Shown here in pieces: positions 1 to 11,291 of a stretch of 64,000 nucleotides of DNA (positions within the stretch are counted from its first letter, which is position 1; every line of letters starts with the position of its first letter). This stretch comes from Drechslerella dactyloides (taxonomy: Eukaryota > Ascomycota > Orbiliomycetes > Orbiliales > Orbiliaceae): positions 3,472,001-3,536,000 of the forward strand of contig JAGTWJ010000019.1 of NCBI GenBank assembly GCA_020064725.1. Direction: 5' to 3'. The notes beneath the pieces are model-generated. The model had not been told where the DNA came from, searched no databases, and worked only from the letters and a program-made list of their open reading frames with translations. A program made the translations under genes and the position numbers.

Positions 1-58
1 TCTTTCCTTCTTTCTCTCTTTCATTCTTTTCGTCATCCTCTCCTTCTTTCATTCCTTC
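1..58. repeat. CT-rich tract
   Basis: Nearly pure pyrimidine run on the plus strand directly upstream of the first gene. Such tracts are common near transcription starts of fungal genes. Confidence 0.6.
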
Positions 59-82
59 CGGTGGTGCGGGCGGCCTCCAATC

Positions 83-1483
83 TTGACCACCATCACGAGC
101 ATCACCACCACACTCCTTCCCGACCTCACCGCCGAGAGAATGTCCCAGCTGCCGCCCATCAACGCCCCACCGGACTTCACCGAACCGACGCCCAAGGCCT
201 CCGCCTTCGTCTTCCTCGCCCTCGTCCTCAGCATCTTCACCCTCTGCCTCTGCTCCCACTTCTTCTACCTCTACGTCCTGCGCACCCAGCCCTACTACTA
301 CTCCGTCCAGTCCGACGTCGACCCGACCCTCTGGCACGTCGAGCGCATCGTCCCCCTCCGCGAACGCTTCCGCCGCCTCCGCAACCTCCCCCGCTCCGAC
401 AGCGACGTCTTCCGCGACGAGGACCTCGAACGTGTCCGTCGCGCCCTCACCGTCCGCGGCTGGCGTGGCCGCGTCAACTCCGACGGCACACCCAATCGCA
501 ACCACCGCACCTTTGACGACCGCGCTGCAGCTGCCGGCGGGCCCGGGCAGGGATGGGGCGGCTTCTACGCCCCGTCGTCCGGCTACGGCTGCCGTGGCCC
601 TGCTGCCGAGGAGGATGAGGAAGCCGGACCCAGACAGTACGTTGAAACCGAGGACACCCCGTTCTGGAAGGAGCGTCGGTGGGGACACACCACCTACGGC
701 ACCTACGACGCATTCGGCACGAGCCCGACGGAGCGCCGCAAGATGATGATGTATGCGTTTGCGGCAACGGGCCCACGCACCAAGGGGAGCAACGTCGTGC
801 CCGGGATGAGCAGCAGTCGGTGGCCGACGGGCGTCGTCACCCCGGAGTTCGGCAGCTACACGAAGGACGCCGTGGCCGTCGGTGCGGCGAACGCTGCTGC
901 GAACGTCGCGGCCGCGGCAGCGTACGGGTACGGCCTTCAGGCCGCGTTTTCCTACCATGCCTCGCCGCGGAACACGCGGTTCGTCACGCCTCCGATCCGC
1001 GCGTCGAGCAAGATCCTCGAGGAGCTGAAGCACACGGGCCTGCGCTACCCGAGCGAGAGGAACGCCCGCTTCTCCGACGAGGATTTGCAGGACCACTACC
1101 GCGGTCTCTGCGAGGCCGAGGACGCAGCGCTGAAGGACCTCGACGAGGCCCGGGACGCCGCCGCCGTGGAATACACCTACGGCGTCGCGCAGGAGCCCGA
1201 CCACGCCCGCCGGGTCATCGAGAAGCTGACGGAGCTCGAGAAGAAGCTGTTGCAGGCGGTCAAGCGGCGGACGCTGTTCTCCGACCGCTTCGCCTGCCGC
1301 GAGGACGGCGAGGACGGCGAGGAGCGCGGCGAGTCCAGTTGCGGGCCGTCGGTGCTGGAGCCGCCGCCGCCGTACACGGACGTCGACGAGAGCGGCTTGC
1401 ATCTGCACTTCGACGACGAGGACATGCAGCCGAGTTCTAGTACCGGTAGCAGTAGCAGCAGCGTCAGTGCGAGTCGACCTTGA
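83..1483 (+). CDS. Predicted single-pass membrane protein with a C-terminal PPPY motif, function unknown
   Basis: Uninterrupted reading frame of 466 codons. I do not recognise the family. Residues about 41-66 form one strongly hydrophobic segment (FVFLALVLSIFTLCLC and following), preceded by a short polar N-terminus and followed by a long soluble tail, so a type II/III single-pass protein is likely. Residues about 330-395 are charged and probably helical (LTELEKKLLQAVKRR). Near residue 427 there is a PPPPY stretch, the type of PY motif bound by WW domains of Rsp5/Nedd4 ubiquitin ligases, followed by an acidic and Ser-rich end. A second in-frame ATG at 140 (residue 20) would still keep the membrane segment and could be the true start. 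Codon use is strongly C/G-ending like the other real genes here, and the frame stays open through GC-rich sequence. A CT-rich tract (1-58) lies just upstream, typical of a fungal leader. Confidence 0.75.
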   Translation: MTTITSITTTLLPDLTAERMSQLPPINAPPDFTEPTPKASAFVFLALVLSIFTLCLCSHFFYLYVLRTQPYYYSVQSDVDPTLWHVERIVPLRERFRRLRNLPRSDSDVFRDEDLERVRRALTVRGWRGRVNSDGTPNRNHRTFDDRAAAAGGPGQGWGGFYAPSSGYGCRGPAAEEDEEAGPRQYVETEDTPFWKERRWGHTTYGTYDAFGTSPTERRKMMMYAFAATGPRTKGSNVVPGMSSSRWPTGVVTPEFGSYTKDAVAVGAANAAANVAAAAAYGYGLQAAFSYHASPRNTRFVTPPIRASSKILEELKHTGLRYPSERNARFSDEDLQDHYRGLCEAEDAALKDLDEARDAAAVEYTYGVAQEPDHARRVIEKLTELEKKLLQAVKRRTLFSDRFACREDGEDGEERGESSCGPSVLEPPPPYTDVDESGLHLHFDDEDMQPSSSTGSSSSSVSASRP

Positions 1484-1965
1484 TTAGTTTTTCCATATAT
1501 ACTACATACATGCTTGATGTGCCACGTTACGTAACGTACGTTGGAGCAGCTTGTTTTGTGCATGCATGCATGCTTGCTTGCTGTGGTTTACTGCGACGAT
1601 ACCCATGATAGCGGTGTTTGAATTGCATGGTGACGGCCGTCGCTGTCCTTGTCCTTGTCTTTGAGTTCATCTTGACTTTGTCTGTCTGTTTGCTGTAGGG
1701 TACAGGCTTCTAGCCCGCGAGACAAGGGTACAATGCTTCCTTATATAGTATATAGCACGCGCATACTTGTGTGTATAATAGATAAAATAATAATGCCAGA
1801 TGTGTATGATGCATATGATTCGTTCAATTCTGTGTATAAAAGAGAAAGCCAAGATAAAAACCGCTAAACAATGCAAATGCATGCGACCAACCGACCAACT
1901 GTCTACTTGACCTACGCCCGTGATATAATGCCGGCGGATAAACCGCACAAAGGCGACGACATGCG
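1484..1965. other. Convergent 3' intergenic region
   Basis: Lies between the stop of the PPPY protein and the stop of VMA8. It is AT-richer than the flanks and holds a CATG/CTTG simple repeat at 1559-1583. I see no gene in it. Confidence 0.6.
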
Positions 1966-3107
1966 CTAGAAAATCACATCCTTGTCGTCCTCGTTCGACA
2001 GCAGGTCCGTCGGCTCATCGTTGTCGCCGCCGCCGCCGCCGCCGTATCCCTTCCCGTACATTGACACCTTCTCTCCCTGCTGCGCTTGCCGGGCCTTCAT
2101 CTCGGCCTCGGCTTCGTCCATTGCCTTCTTTTTGTTGTTCTTGACCTTCTTCAGGCGGTAGAACTCCTCGCGGTCACTATAACATATATTGGTCAGTACC
2201 GATATGCACTGAAAATGTAAGGGTGAGGGGGACGTACAGTTCGTCGAGCTCGGAGTTGATGTATTTGATCGTGTTCTCCGTCCGCGGTATGATGACATGC
2301 TCGATGGCGTTCACCCGGCGATTGACAATTTTGATCACTTCGTCGAGTATCACGAACGCCGTCTGCAGACTCGCCAGCTCGACCAGCGTCTCCACCGCCT
2401 TGCCGTAGACGTCACGGCACTTCTGCACCTGCTGTCCGCCACGCCCCAACCCGGTCAAGCTGAAGTCGTTGATCTCCTCCGTGATGTAGCTTTCGAAGGC
2501 GGGCAGCTGGACGCCCGAGACGTTTTCCTGCCGGGAGCGGATGCGGAAGCGGGCGGCGCGGACGGATTCCTGCACTTGGTAACCGATTTGGCCGCCGGTT
2601 GCGTAGGTGACTTCTGCGAGGGAGAAGGCGGCGATTTGCATCACGCGGCCCATCTTGCGTTTTGCTTCGTCGATGCGGCGGGTTATCTCTGTGGCGGGGT
2701 TAGATTTCGTGTATCGTTTCGGTATTCGGTATTGGCGGGTGGCTGGGTCGGGTGGCGTATCTACGTACCTCGGAAGCGTCTATCGTGGCATCACCGTTAG
2801 CAATTGCCCTATCAATCTATTTCCACTCCTGTATACGCAGACGGTGATGATATAAAAATATTACGGCAGGGGGTGTATGTGTGGACGTATAGTGAACATA
2901 CTTGGTGAGAGCTTCGGACTTGCGCTTGAGCAGGGAATGGCCGGTTTCAGCGCCCTTGAGCTTCGCCTTCATGAGCCCAAGCGACTGGCGGGTCGGGAAG
3001 ACCGCCTCGCGGTTCTGCAAATGCCATATCGATTAGTCCAGTTATCGATCATCGTGACGGCCAGGGTTGTGGGGGGAGAGAAGAGAACGTACCGCGGTTC
3101 CAGACAT
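1966..3107 (-). CDS. vma8: V-type proton ATPase subunit D
   Basis: Subunit D is part of the central rotor stalk of the vacuolar H+-ATPase and couples ATP hydrolysis in V1 to proton pumping through V0. I read five exons: 3093-3107, 2902-3014, 2769-2779, 2238-2688 and 1966-2176, giving 266 residues (fungal homologues are about 260). The join restores the conserved N-terminal block (NREAVFPTRQSLGLMKAKLK), then LTKRFREITRRIDEAK, then the long conserved body (QESVRAARFRIRSRQENVSG) and the C-terminal Lys-rich coiled coil with a Gly-rich tail. Exon 3 is only 11 bases (it encodes the RFR of KRFRE) and is required to keep frame and motif. All four introns have GT..AG ends. The gene is divergent from SYF1. 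The identity is certain; exon borders were deduced by eye. Confidence 0.93.
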
Positions 3108-3544
3108 GGCGGGGATGCAATGGGTGGGATGGATGGTGGTTGGGAGGGATGGATCTCGGATGATGGGCGAATGAAATCATGTCGTCCGCCGTTACGTCGA
3201 GTGACGCCAGCCCAGACGTCACGCGGCCCGCCCGCCAATTCGCCGGTGCTGGAAACTGCGCTGCATGCAGGCTGTCCAGCGCACATCTGGAACCCAGCTG
3301 CACGGGCCGCCGGCGGGTCTTGGCGCGTGAGTCGCGCGAGTGGGAGAAAAAAAAGTCGAGCGGCGTGCGACGAACGACATTTTGGATCCAGTCCGCCGGG
3401 CAGCCGCGATGACGATGCTGGCGACATAGTTGGCAGTTGGCATCGCGCGCTCTCCACCACTCTTTCATATCGCCGTTCACTACATCACCTTACTCACGAG
3501 ATTGTCCGTCCGTCCGCTAGCTGCATTCCCGACATCCCTCAGCC
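3108..3544. promoter_or_regulatory. Divergent promoter between VMA8 and SYF1
   Basis: 437 bases between two divergent start codons. It holds a CRE/ATF-like TGACGTC element (reverse strand, about 3213-3219, in AGACGTCACG) and CT-rich sequence just before the SYF1 ATG. No ORF here looks like a gene. Confidence 0.5.
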
Positions 3545-6385
3545 ATGGCTTCCGTGAAGAAGACGAAAGCCGGCGAGAAGCAGCAGCACCCGCCTGCCGC
3601 CCCTGCCATCGACTTCCACCTGATCGTACGTGCCGCATTGCCCACCGTTTAACCGCCTGCGCGTCCGAGAGGGAGAGGCTAACCTTCAATGCCTATAGAC
3701 CGACGAGGACGTGCTCTTCGAGCAGGACATCCAGCGCGACCGCGAGCCCCAGCTGAAGACCTGGCTGCAGTACATCAACCACAAGAAACGGAATGGCAAG
3801 CTGTCCGAGCTCGCGTTCGTACGTCCCCGCTGCCCGCCTCCCCGCTGCGCGTTACGGCGATGGCTGATTGTGTGGATAGGTGTTCGAACGGGTGGTCCAG
3901 GAGATGCCGCGGTCATACAAGCTGTGGAAGATGGTGCGCCGCCCCACCCACCCATTCATCCGTGAATACATACGATGGAGGTAGAATATCTCTGGCTGAC
4001 ACCGAATTGATGGATGGATGGAATAGTACCTCGACCTCCGCGTAAAGCATGTCGACGGCCTCAACCCTGCGAAATACGCCGCCGAGTACGACAAGGTCAA
4101 CGACTGCTTCGAACGCTCCCTCGTCCTCCTCAACAAGATGCCGCGCATATGGACCGACTACCTCACCTTCCTGCTCAAGCAGTGCAAGGTAACGCACACC
4201 CGCCGCACCTTCGATAAAGCCCTCCGCGCGCTGCCCATAACGCAGCACAACCGCATCTGGGAGCTGTACGTCCCCTTCGCCAACTCGGCGTCCGGCGAGA
4301 CAGCGGTCAAGATCTGGCGGCGCTACATGCAGGGCCACCCGGAGGACGCGGAGGAGTTCATCGAGCTGCTGCTCGAGCTGGGTCACTACACCGAGGCGGC
4401 GCAAAAGTACATGGACATCCTCAACAACCCGCGGTTCAAGAGCAAAGCCGGCAAGAGCAATTTCCAGCTGTGGATGGACCTGTGCGAGCTGCTCGAGCAC
4501 CATGCGCGGCAGATCAAGGGTATCCCTGTCGAGAACATCATCCGAAGCGGGATCCACCGCTTCGAGGACCAGAGAGGGAAGCTGTGGACCTGCCTCGCGA
4601 ACTACTGGACGAACGTGGGCGATTTCGACCGGGCGAGGGACGTCTACGAGGAGGGTATCACAACCGTCATGACGGTGCGGGATTTCACGCAGATCTTCGA
4701 CACGTACGTCGAGTTTGAGGAGACGATAATCTCACAGGACATGGAGATGGCGACGGAGCGGCAGGCGGCCGGGAAGGACGATGCCGACGCGGACGAGGAG
4801 CTGGATATCAAGATGATGAGGTTCGAGCATCTGATGGACCGGCGGCCGTTCCTCGTCAACGATGTGCTACTGCGGCAGAACCCCAACAATGTCCTGGAGT
4901 GGGAGAAGCGGGTCGCGCTGTGGGGGGACAACAAGAAGGAGGTCGTGCAGACGTACACGGATGCGATAGCCGCGATCCAGCCCAAGAAGGCGGTCGGCAA
5001 GTTCTGCGACCTGTGGGCCGGCTACGCCAAGTTTTACGAGCGCGGCAACGACCTCAACACCGCCCGGATGATCATGGAGAAGGCGGTCAAGGTCCCCTTC
5101 AAGACCGTGCAGGAGCTGGCCGAGATGTGGGTCGAGTGGGCCGAGATGGAGCTGCGGAACGAGAACTTCGACCAGGCGACGGACATCATGGCCAAGGCTA
5201 CGGCGGCGCCCAAGACGTCCAAGGTCGATTATTTCGACGAGACGCTTACGCCGCAGCAGAGAGTGCACAAGAGCTGGAAGCTGTGGAGCTTCTACGTCGA
5301 CCTGGTGGAGAGTGTCGGCACGCTGGACGAGACCAAGGCTGTCTACGAGCGGATATTCGAGCTCAAGATCGCGACGCCGCAGACCGTCGTCAACTATGCC
5401 AACCTCCTCGAAGAGAGCAAGTACTTTGAGGAGTCCTTCAAGGTAAAATATCAGCTTATTCACCGGGAGTATGACTGAAGCTAACGATTTTGCAGGTATA
5501 CGAACGCGGCCTCGACCTCTTCACGTATCCCACCGCCTTTGAGCTGTGGAACATGTACCTCAAGAAGGCGATGGACCGCAAGATCAACCTGGAGCGTCTG
5601 CGCGACCTGTTCGAGCAGTCACTCGAGAACTGCCCGCCGAAATTCGCAAAGGTGCTCTTCATAATGTACGGCCAGCTGGAGGAAGACCGCGGCCTCGCGC
5701 GCCACGCGATGCGAATCTACGAACGCGCGACCCGCGCCGTGAGCGACGAGGACCGCTTCGAGATGTACGAGATGTACATCACCAAGTCCGCCGGCAACTT
5801 TGGCCTCACGTCCACGCGGCCGATCTACGAGCGCGCGATCGAGGTGCTGCCGGACGCGGAGGTCAAGAACATGTGTCTCAAGTTCGCGGAGATGGAGCGG
5901 CGGCTCGGCGAGATCGATCGCGCGCGCGCGATCTACGGACACGCCAGCCAGTTCTGCGACCCGCGTGTCGCGCCGGAGTTCTGGGCGCAGTGGGAGAAGT
6001 TTGAGGTGCAGCATGGCAATGAGGATACCTTCAAGGAGATGTTGCGGATCAAGAGGAGCGTCCAGGCGCAGTACAAGTATGGTCACCCCTCCCACTTCAT
6101 TATCTATTGTGTGTGTCTTACTAACATCTCTGATCTTATAGCACCGACGTCAACTTTATCGCCGCGCAGGCCGTCGCTCGCGGCAGGGAAGCCAAGGCTG
6201 CCGCGGACGATGCGAACGGCACTGCGGATGCCATGCAGGCGCTCGATCGAGAGCTGCGGGCACCCGTGGGCTTCGTCGCTGCGAAGAGCGGCGGCGTGGT
6301 CGGCGGGGAGGGCTTGGCGAAGGAGCAGGCCACGCTGCAGATTACGGTGAACCCGGACGCGATCGATATCGATATGGACGGATAA
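3545..6385 (+). CDS. syf1: Pre-mRNA splicing factor Syf1 (XAB2 family, HAT repeats)
   Basis: Syf1 is the large HAT-repeat scaffold of the NineTeen complex, part of the catalytically activated spliceosome; the human XAB2 homologue also acts in transcription-coupled repair. Six exons: 3545-3625, 3699-3818, 3880-3933, 4027-5442, 5496-6076, 6142-6385, total 831 residues, the usual length. The start is set by MASVKKTKAG, which splices to TDEDVLFEQDIQRDREPQLK, a typical Syf1/XAB2 opening. Repeated W..Y..fE..aR..yERa units run through the whole protein (for example KLWSFYVDLVESVGTLDETK). The last splice makes QYNTDVNFIAAQAVARGRE, a hallmark of the family C-terminus. The tail ends in an acidic DAIDIDMDG. 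It differs from Clf1, another HAT protein, in its C-terminal region. Confidence 0.95.
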
Positions 6386-7899
6386 GTCTTTATTCGTGAC
6401 TATATATTACTCTAACACAACACGGATATATATCACCAGTTAGCTCGATTTTCACTCCTTAGCTTTTACTTCTTCTCCGATACTGCTACATACAAGGGTT
6501 TTCTTTTGTGTCTTTCTTTTGTGTTTTTCATTTGTTGTTTCGTTTTCCATCGGAGTTGGTGCGTGCTGTTGCATTTTCAAATTGCGGAAAGAATGAACTT
6601 GAAAGCATCTGTGGGGGGGTTTCCAGTCTGCTTGCTTTGGTTTTCTTCACCACATCTTGGGTGGTAACATTCAAGGATTTGTATTATAGGATAGATCGGT
6701 ACCTTTTTTCTCCTTCCCTGCATCTTCTTTCGACTGTACAAAGATACTGAGGCGGATGCTAGCTTCTGATCGTTATATATTTACGTGTCGGCTGCCCGGG
6801 TTGAGCTTATTGTATACAATACTCATATATTTACAAATATCTCAACATCTGACGCGGTGGGATCTTATAAGCCGCCTTGAGGCAAGGCATCGCCTCATTT
6901 TTCGATCAGGACACATCGGGCCCGCCTCTTCCCAATATTTTTATAAGGACAGCTCCCCCGTTACTCTGTTGATATCAGATGTTGCTTGGTGGAGTTTCTG
7001 GTGAAAATGGAGGTCGAAATAGTGCATATACGGCGGGGAAACACCGGTAATAAGATCACAGCCTCGATGAAATATCCGTATTAATATTCCTGCAATACTT
7101 TCCCTATGTTATTCTGTGTGCTGGTGAGTGGGCTGAAATCAGTGTTAGATTATATTTGTGAGACTTTCAGGCAGCGGCCTGGGTATCAGTATTATACCAA
7201 GCAAGTAGTTTGTGTAACCGGTCGTTGTCTAGTCTCGGGGCTAGCCGTTTCCTGTACATCATCGATTGGTTGGTCAGTATACACACTACATACTAAGTTC
7301 TAAATAGTTCGATCGATCTCTCGGAGGCGAGAATAGTCTCGACGAAATGCAGGGATTCACGTCATTTCATGACATAAAAAACTAGCGACATTCTTTATAA
7401 AATGGTCTCATGAACCACACTCTTCTATATTGTGGGTTTGGCTTGCGAGACCATACTAAACCGTGTCTGTAGCACTACTCAGCTGATCGTAGATTTCAAG
7501 GGAATCCGAGTTCGCTATATTAGCGTCGGCAGTCTACTCGTCGAAAGTTTACAACAGGCCAGGAATGCGCTGTGTAACGTTGGTGCTTTGCAACATGCAA
7601 CTTGCCGAATCGGGTAACGGGCGGGATTCGATCGATGGCCCTGTCCGACAATGACCTCATCCGGCGTATGAGATCATACTTATGCATGCGTAATTGCTCG
7701 ATACATCTCTTGGAAGTCTACGCCTTGTAAAATTTCCCTGCAAATTTATAAATATGGCCGGCATCGTCTTTCATTATTCGCCTACTATATCCCTCCACTG
7801 AAACTATAATATACAACAAGTACCTACTACAGCTATCAACGACTATCACCGCAATCTATAATACCCAAGCCTTGTTAGATTTATCTACAAACATCTAAA
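6386..7899. other. Intergenic, AT-rich
   Basis: About 1.5 kb downstream of SYF1. The only open frames are short (60-82 codons), unspliced and of AT-rich composition unlike the neighbours. I see no gene. The last 150 bases are the promoter and leader of the next small gene. Confidence 0.55.
7747..7754 (+). promoter_or_regulatory. TATA box for the small gene at 7900
   Basis: TATAAATA about 150 bases before the ATG at 7900. It is followed by an A/C-rich, G-poor leader, as in strongly expressed or inducible fungal genes. Confidence 0.55.
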
Positions 7900-8155
7900 A
7901 TGTACTCCGGGATCAAGGAAACGTAAGAATACAAATCCCGATTTTATCGCTTACGAGCCTTCGCTAATTCTTAATGCCAAACTCAGCACCGCAAACGCCC
8001 TTGCCGGGGCTCCCGGCATCGCATTCCCGCCAGAACACGCCCAGGAGGAAATGGCGCGGCAGCTAGATGAGAAGAAGAAGGAAGAGAAGAACACGCAGAA
8101 GCAAGACACATCGAACCCACCGAAGAAGGAGGATAAGCCTGCAAAGGGGCAGTAG
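7900..8155 (+). CDS. Small Lys/Glu-rich hydrophilic protein, 63 aa, unknown
   Basis: Two exons, 7900-7922 and 7987-8155, joined by a 64-base intron (donor GTAAGA, acceptor CTCAG). Without splicing the first exon would stop after seven codons. The product starts MYSGIKETTANALAGAPG and continues with a charged, probably helical stretch (MARQLDEKKKEEKNTQKQD) and a KKEDKP tail ending PAKGQ. There is no signal peptide, membrane segment or cysteine. Small hydrophilic proteins of this build are common among stress- or spore-associated proteins in moulds, but I recognise no family. TATA box and leader context support expression. Confidence 0.6.
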
Positions 8156-9070
8156 GGACGAAGCATGCATGCTTCCGATGATTAGAGTTTGCTCGAGTAG
8201 GAGAGGGCGTTACGTCTAGAACAAAACCGCTGTACGGAATTGCTATAGATCGGCTTCGAAAATATGATATTTTCCCTCGATATTCTCTCACGTTTCCGAA
8301 AGAAGGAGGTCCAATTTACTTTGTAACGGACTCGTCGGTTAAGGGAGTATTCTTGAGTAGCAGCCGTAGTTTGGTGTAGCGGAATAGCTTGCGCGTACTT
8401 TCAACTCGGATTTGCGGCGTGTGCCGCAAAATATTTGGACATGCCCAGTTCAGTGAGGTGAGTTCAATGTAGGGGCGTTAGTACCGTAACTCCCCAAGCT
8501 TCGAGGTCGACGTCCCCGAGACTAAGCACGTAGTTCCTAAGAAATAGCTGCACCAATGTCGTATAGTGCGAAGCCGTCACTCGGGCTTCGCTTGCGCCCA
8601 ATGTTGGATTTTGTAAGGGCAACGCATATCCGTGATAGTGGTATCAAAATCTCGAAATCGATCATATCGACGAGCGTAATGAACTCGTGGGGGATCCCCA
8701 GGAGTGAGGGTTGACATTTTGACATGAAGACCACTTGTGATTCTTCTCAGCTCTGATACCCAGCTTGTAAATTGGAAACTGTTGGAGTAGCTGTTCAGCT
8801 AGATCTCAAAGCTCCTAGCCCAAGCTTCTGGGTATTATGCTGGATGTGGATACGTTTCCATACTCACCAGACACGCCTGGGAGCACTGTAGACGTACGCT
8901 CCTCGTCTGGATCTATAAATTCGGAGCCAGTCACATCGTTGAACCCTAACCCTCACACATCACAAGCATCACCATCCCATCATCGATCATTAAGACCATC
9001 GGGCTGCACCGTACTACCACCACCCGCACCACCCCCTACCGTTGACCTGCTATAAGCATATCGGTACAAG
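8156..9070. other. Intergenic
   Basis: Holds a 65-codon minus-strand ORF (8537-8734) with no recognisable feature, and the promoter of the next gene. Nothing else seen. Confidence 0.5.
8914..8920 (+). promoter_or_regulatory. TATA box for the gene at 9071
   Basis: TATAAAT 157 bases before the ATG at 9071, followed by a C/A-rich leader with CATCACC-type runs. Confidence 0.5.
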
Positions 9071-9485
9071 ATGTCGGACACTGGAGCCAGCATGACGACC
9101 CCCTACCAATCGTAAGTATCCACCTGTAAGCGTGATGTTCGCGCCCCGTACATCTGCTAACCTCCCTACGCGCAGCGACGGCCAGGAAGCATCTGCTCCC
9201 GCCACCGATGCACCAGGCGGAGCTACCAACGTCAACCCAAACGAGGATCAGCAAGCTCCCGACGAGGACCCGGATCTCATGTACTGTCCTCTTCACGGCC
9301 CTCTCACTACCGTCATCGTCTGGGCCCGCGATGGAACCGAGCCCGAGGAGATCGAAGAGGCATACGGCGGGCGTGTTCTTGAGCGGCTCGACTTCACGCC
9401 ATTCTGGGGCGGTAGTCTCTACCTCTTTCAACCCGACCATCCATTCGACGACGAGGAGGAAATGGAGAACTATACCCCTAATTAG
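9071..9485 (+). CDS. Small acidic protein, 116 aa, unknown
   Basis: Two exons, 9071-9111 and 9176-9485, with a 64-base intron (GTAAGT..GCGCAG). The product opens MSDTGASMTTPYQS, then an Ala/Pro/Asp-rich linker, then a compact more ordered block (LMYCPLHGPLTTVIVWARDG ... RVLERLDFTPFWGGSLYLF) and an acidic tail (DDEEEMENYTPN). It is very acidic overall, with a single CPLH and no second metal ligand pair. I do not recognise it. Codon use in exon 2 is C-ending like the conserved genes, which supports real coding. Confidence 0.6.
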
Positions 9486-10246
9486 AGCTGAGGGGTTAGC
9501 GGATGCAGTGGTGCGATAGTGCCGCGTATATATATAAATAGGGGGGGTGGACAAGGTGTTGCTGAAATGTGCTTTTCCTTATCGATTCTGTTGTCCGTTG
9601 CGCACAGCTGTGCTTTCTTTTCTTAGACTGGTTCGAATTCTCGGAGGCGGCGGTTTCTATGTTTCCTTTACTCATGCTCGTTAGCTATCTTCTGGAATAC
9701 CTCGGGATTCTGGTTGACATCGCAAGATGAATGCTGTGACTGCAAATTTCTTTCTTTCTTCGTTATCCTGTTTATTAGAACGTGGGGGAGAGAATGTGGA
9801 TGCTCATACAGAAAATTCAACGAGACTCAACCTAGCAGTCTTGCCTTACAAAGTCATATCGCTCTTGTACACCGTAAGCTCCGTAGGCGTCTCCGGTTGT
9901 CGTGGGATGCAGGTAAAAGTGCAGCAGCATCGTCAGTTGTATCAGGTTACGGTTTCATATGTGGTATGCATGGTCGTGGGCGACTGAGCTAGCGATGTAT
10001 CCTGTAACTCCAGTCACGATGACTGCAACTACACTCTGAAGGGGCACTGGCAGCCGCATCCTTGAGATGTTCTCAACAAGCCTGTGAGGCGGTGTTGATA
10101 AAATTTATAAAATTCCAGCTGAACCGGCGACATCACCATCGCCAGAACAACTTCACCACTCCACTTGCCTTCCTGCCCTCACGATCGGAACTACCGCTCC
10201 CTTTAGCGAGTGCCCGTACACGCTCTCTCGCTACCAGCCATCCACG
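9486..10246. other. Intergenic
   Basis: 3' region of the 9071 gene and promoter of the 10247 gene. Two overlapping short ORFs around 9714-9992 have no coding character. Confidence 0.5.
10106..10112 (+). promoter_or_regulatory. TATA box for the gene at 10247
   Basis: TATAAAA within AAATTTATAAAATTCC, 141 bases before the ATG at 10247, followed by a pyrimidine-rich leader. Confidence 0.5.
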
Positions 10247-11291
10247 ATGCAGCTTCGCACGCGGTCAAAGTCATTTATGATCCTTCGGGGTCGAGCTAAC
10301 ATCAATGAAAAGCCACCACTCGTCGACGACGACGACAAGGAGAACAGCCCTCTGTCTATGCGGTATGTATACTTGTCTGCTTCGATGATGATACCTCCCA
10401 TTCCATCAATCGATCCATCTACCCGCGCTGACGGCCAATGCTTCATTCAGTCGCAAGCTCAAGCAGTCCATCACGAACTTTGCCAGTCGCTTCACACCGC
10501 GCGATACCGCCTCGAAGCCAGCACCAACGCCAATTGCGGGACAAGCGCAAGCACAAGCGCAAGCACAAGCACCAGCTGCTCCTCAGACTCCGGTCTCCAA
10601 AACGGGCCCGAGCACACCTCGCAGCCTTCCGCTTCCACGACGCCCTGCAACGGCGGCCGGGACCAAGCCGTCGCGTCCAGCAGCCATATCTACCGAAAAG
10701 CCTCCAGTCAAGCCGGCCGAGGCGTGCGCCGCTTCTTTCACGCCCACGCCTCCGGCCACGCCGCGCCCTCGCACTGTCCCCGCCGCTGCCAGTGCTCCGA
10801 ATCTCGCACTCCATGCTGTTGATTGCCAAACTAGCACTCCAACGCCTACTCCCGCTCCAGCTCCCGCTCCCGCTGCTGCTCCTATTAGCGGTGAGCATGC
10901 TGCCAGTGGTGATACTGCTGCTTTCATTCCTGATAGCGCTGATCCTGTGGTTCCGCTGAATGCTCCACCCAGCGTAACGACACTTATGATCAACAATCTT
11001 CTGGCTCGGCTCGCGGCTGGCGAGACCATAGACTACAAGCTTCGCAATCCGCCTGGCTACTACGACCCGGATCCGGAGTGTCTGCACTTCATGGACAGCG
11101 ATGAGGAAGAGGAAGAGGAGAAAGAGGAGAAGAAGAAGGTGAAAGAGAAGGAGCCAGACATTGAAGATGTGTCGACGCCAACGCCGGCGCCGACGTTGGC
11201 AGTGGCGCGTGTGGGCACACCGCGCAGCACCCCACGCACCACGCCGCGCCGCTCTCGCATTCCGGTTCCGGTGAAGAAGCCGACGAAATAA
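10247..11291 (+). CDS. Disordered Pro/Ala-rich protein with a KEN motif, 318 aa, unknown
   Basis: Two exons, 10247-10362 and 10451-11291 (donor GTATGT, acceptor ATTCAG). The N-terminus MQLRTRSKSFMILRGRANIN is basic; residues about 28-35 read DDDDKENSP, which contains a KEN box, and RRKL across the splice junction fits RxxL. A long low-complexity middle follows: a QA repeat (bases 10542-10572), then Pro/Thr-rich segments. Near residues 235-275 there is a more ordered block (TTLMINNLLARLAAGETIDY and PPGYYDPDPECLHF), then a Glu/Lys-rich acidic run and a basic Arg/Pro/Thr tail (TPRSTPRTTPRRSRIPVP). No enzyme motif is present. The layout would suit a nuclear or cell-cycle regulated protein, but this is inference. 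Alternative unspliced reading frames break early. Confidence 0.62.

Noticed and set aside
8537..8734. 65-codon minus-strand ORF
   Set aside because: Short, single, no motif, no promoter signal; cannot be separated from chance.
9625..9650. B-box-like GGTTCGAATTC
   Set aside because: No pairing T stem and no A box upstream; not a tRNA.
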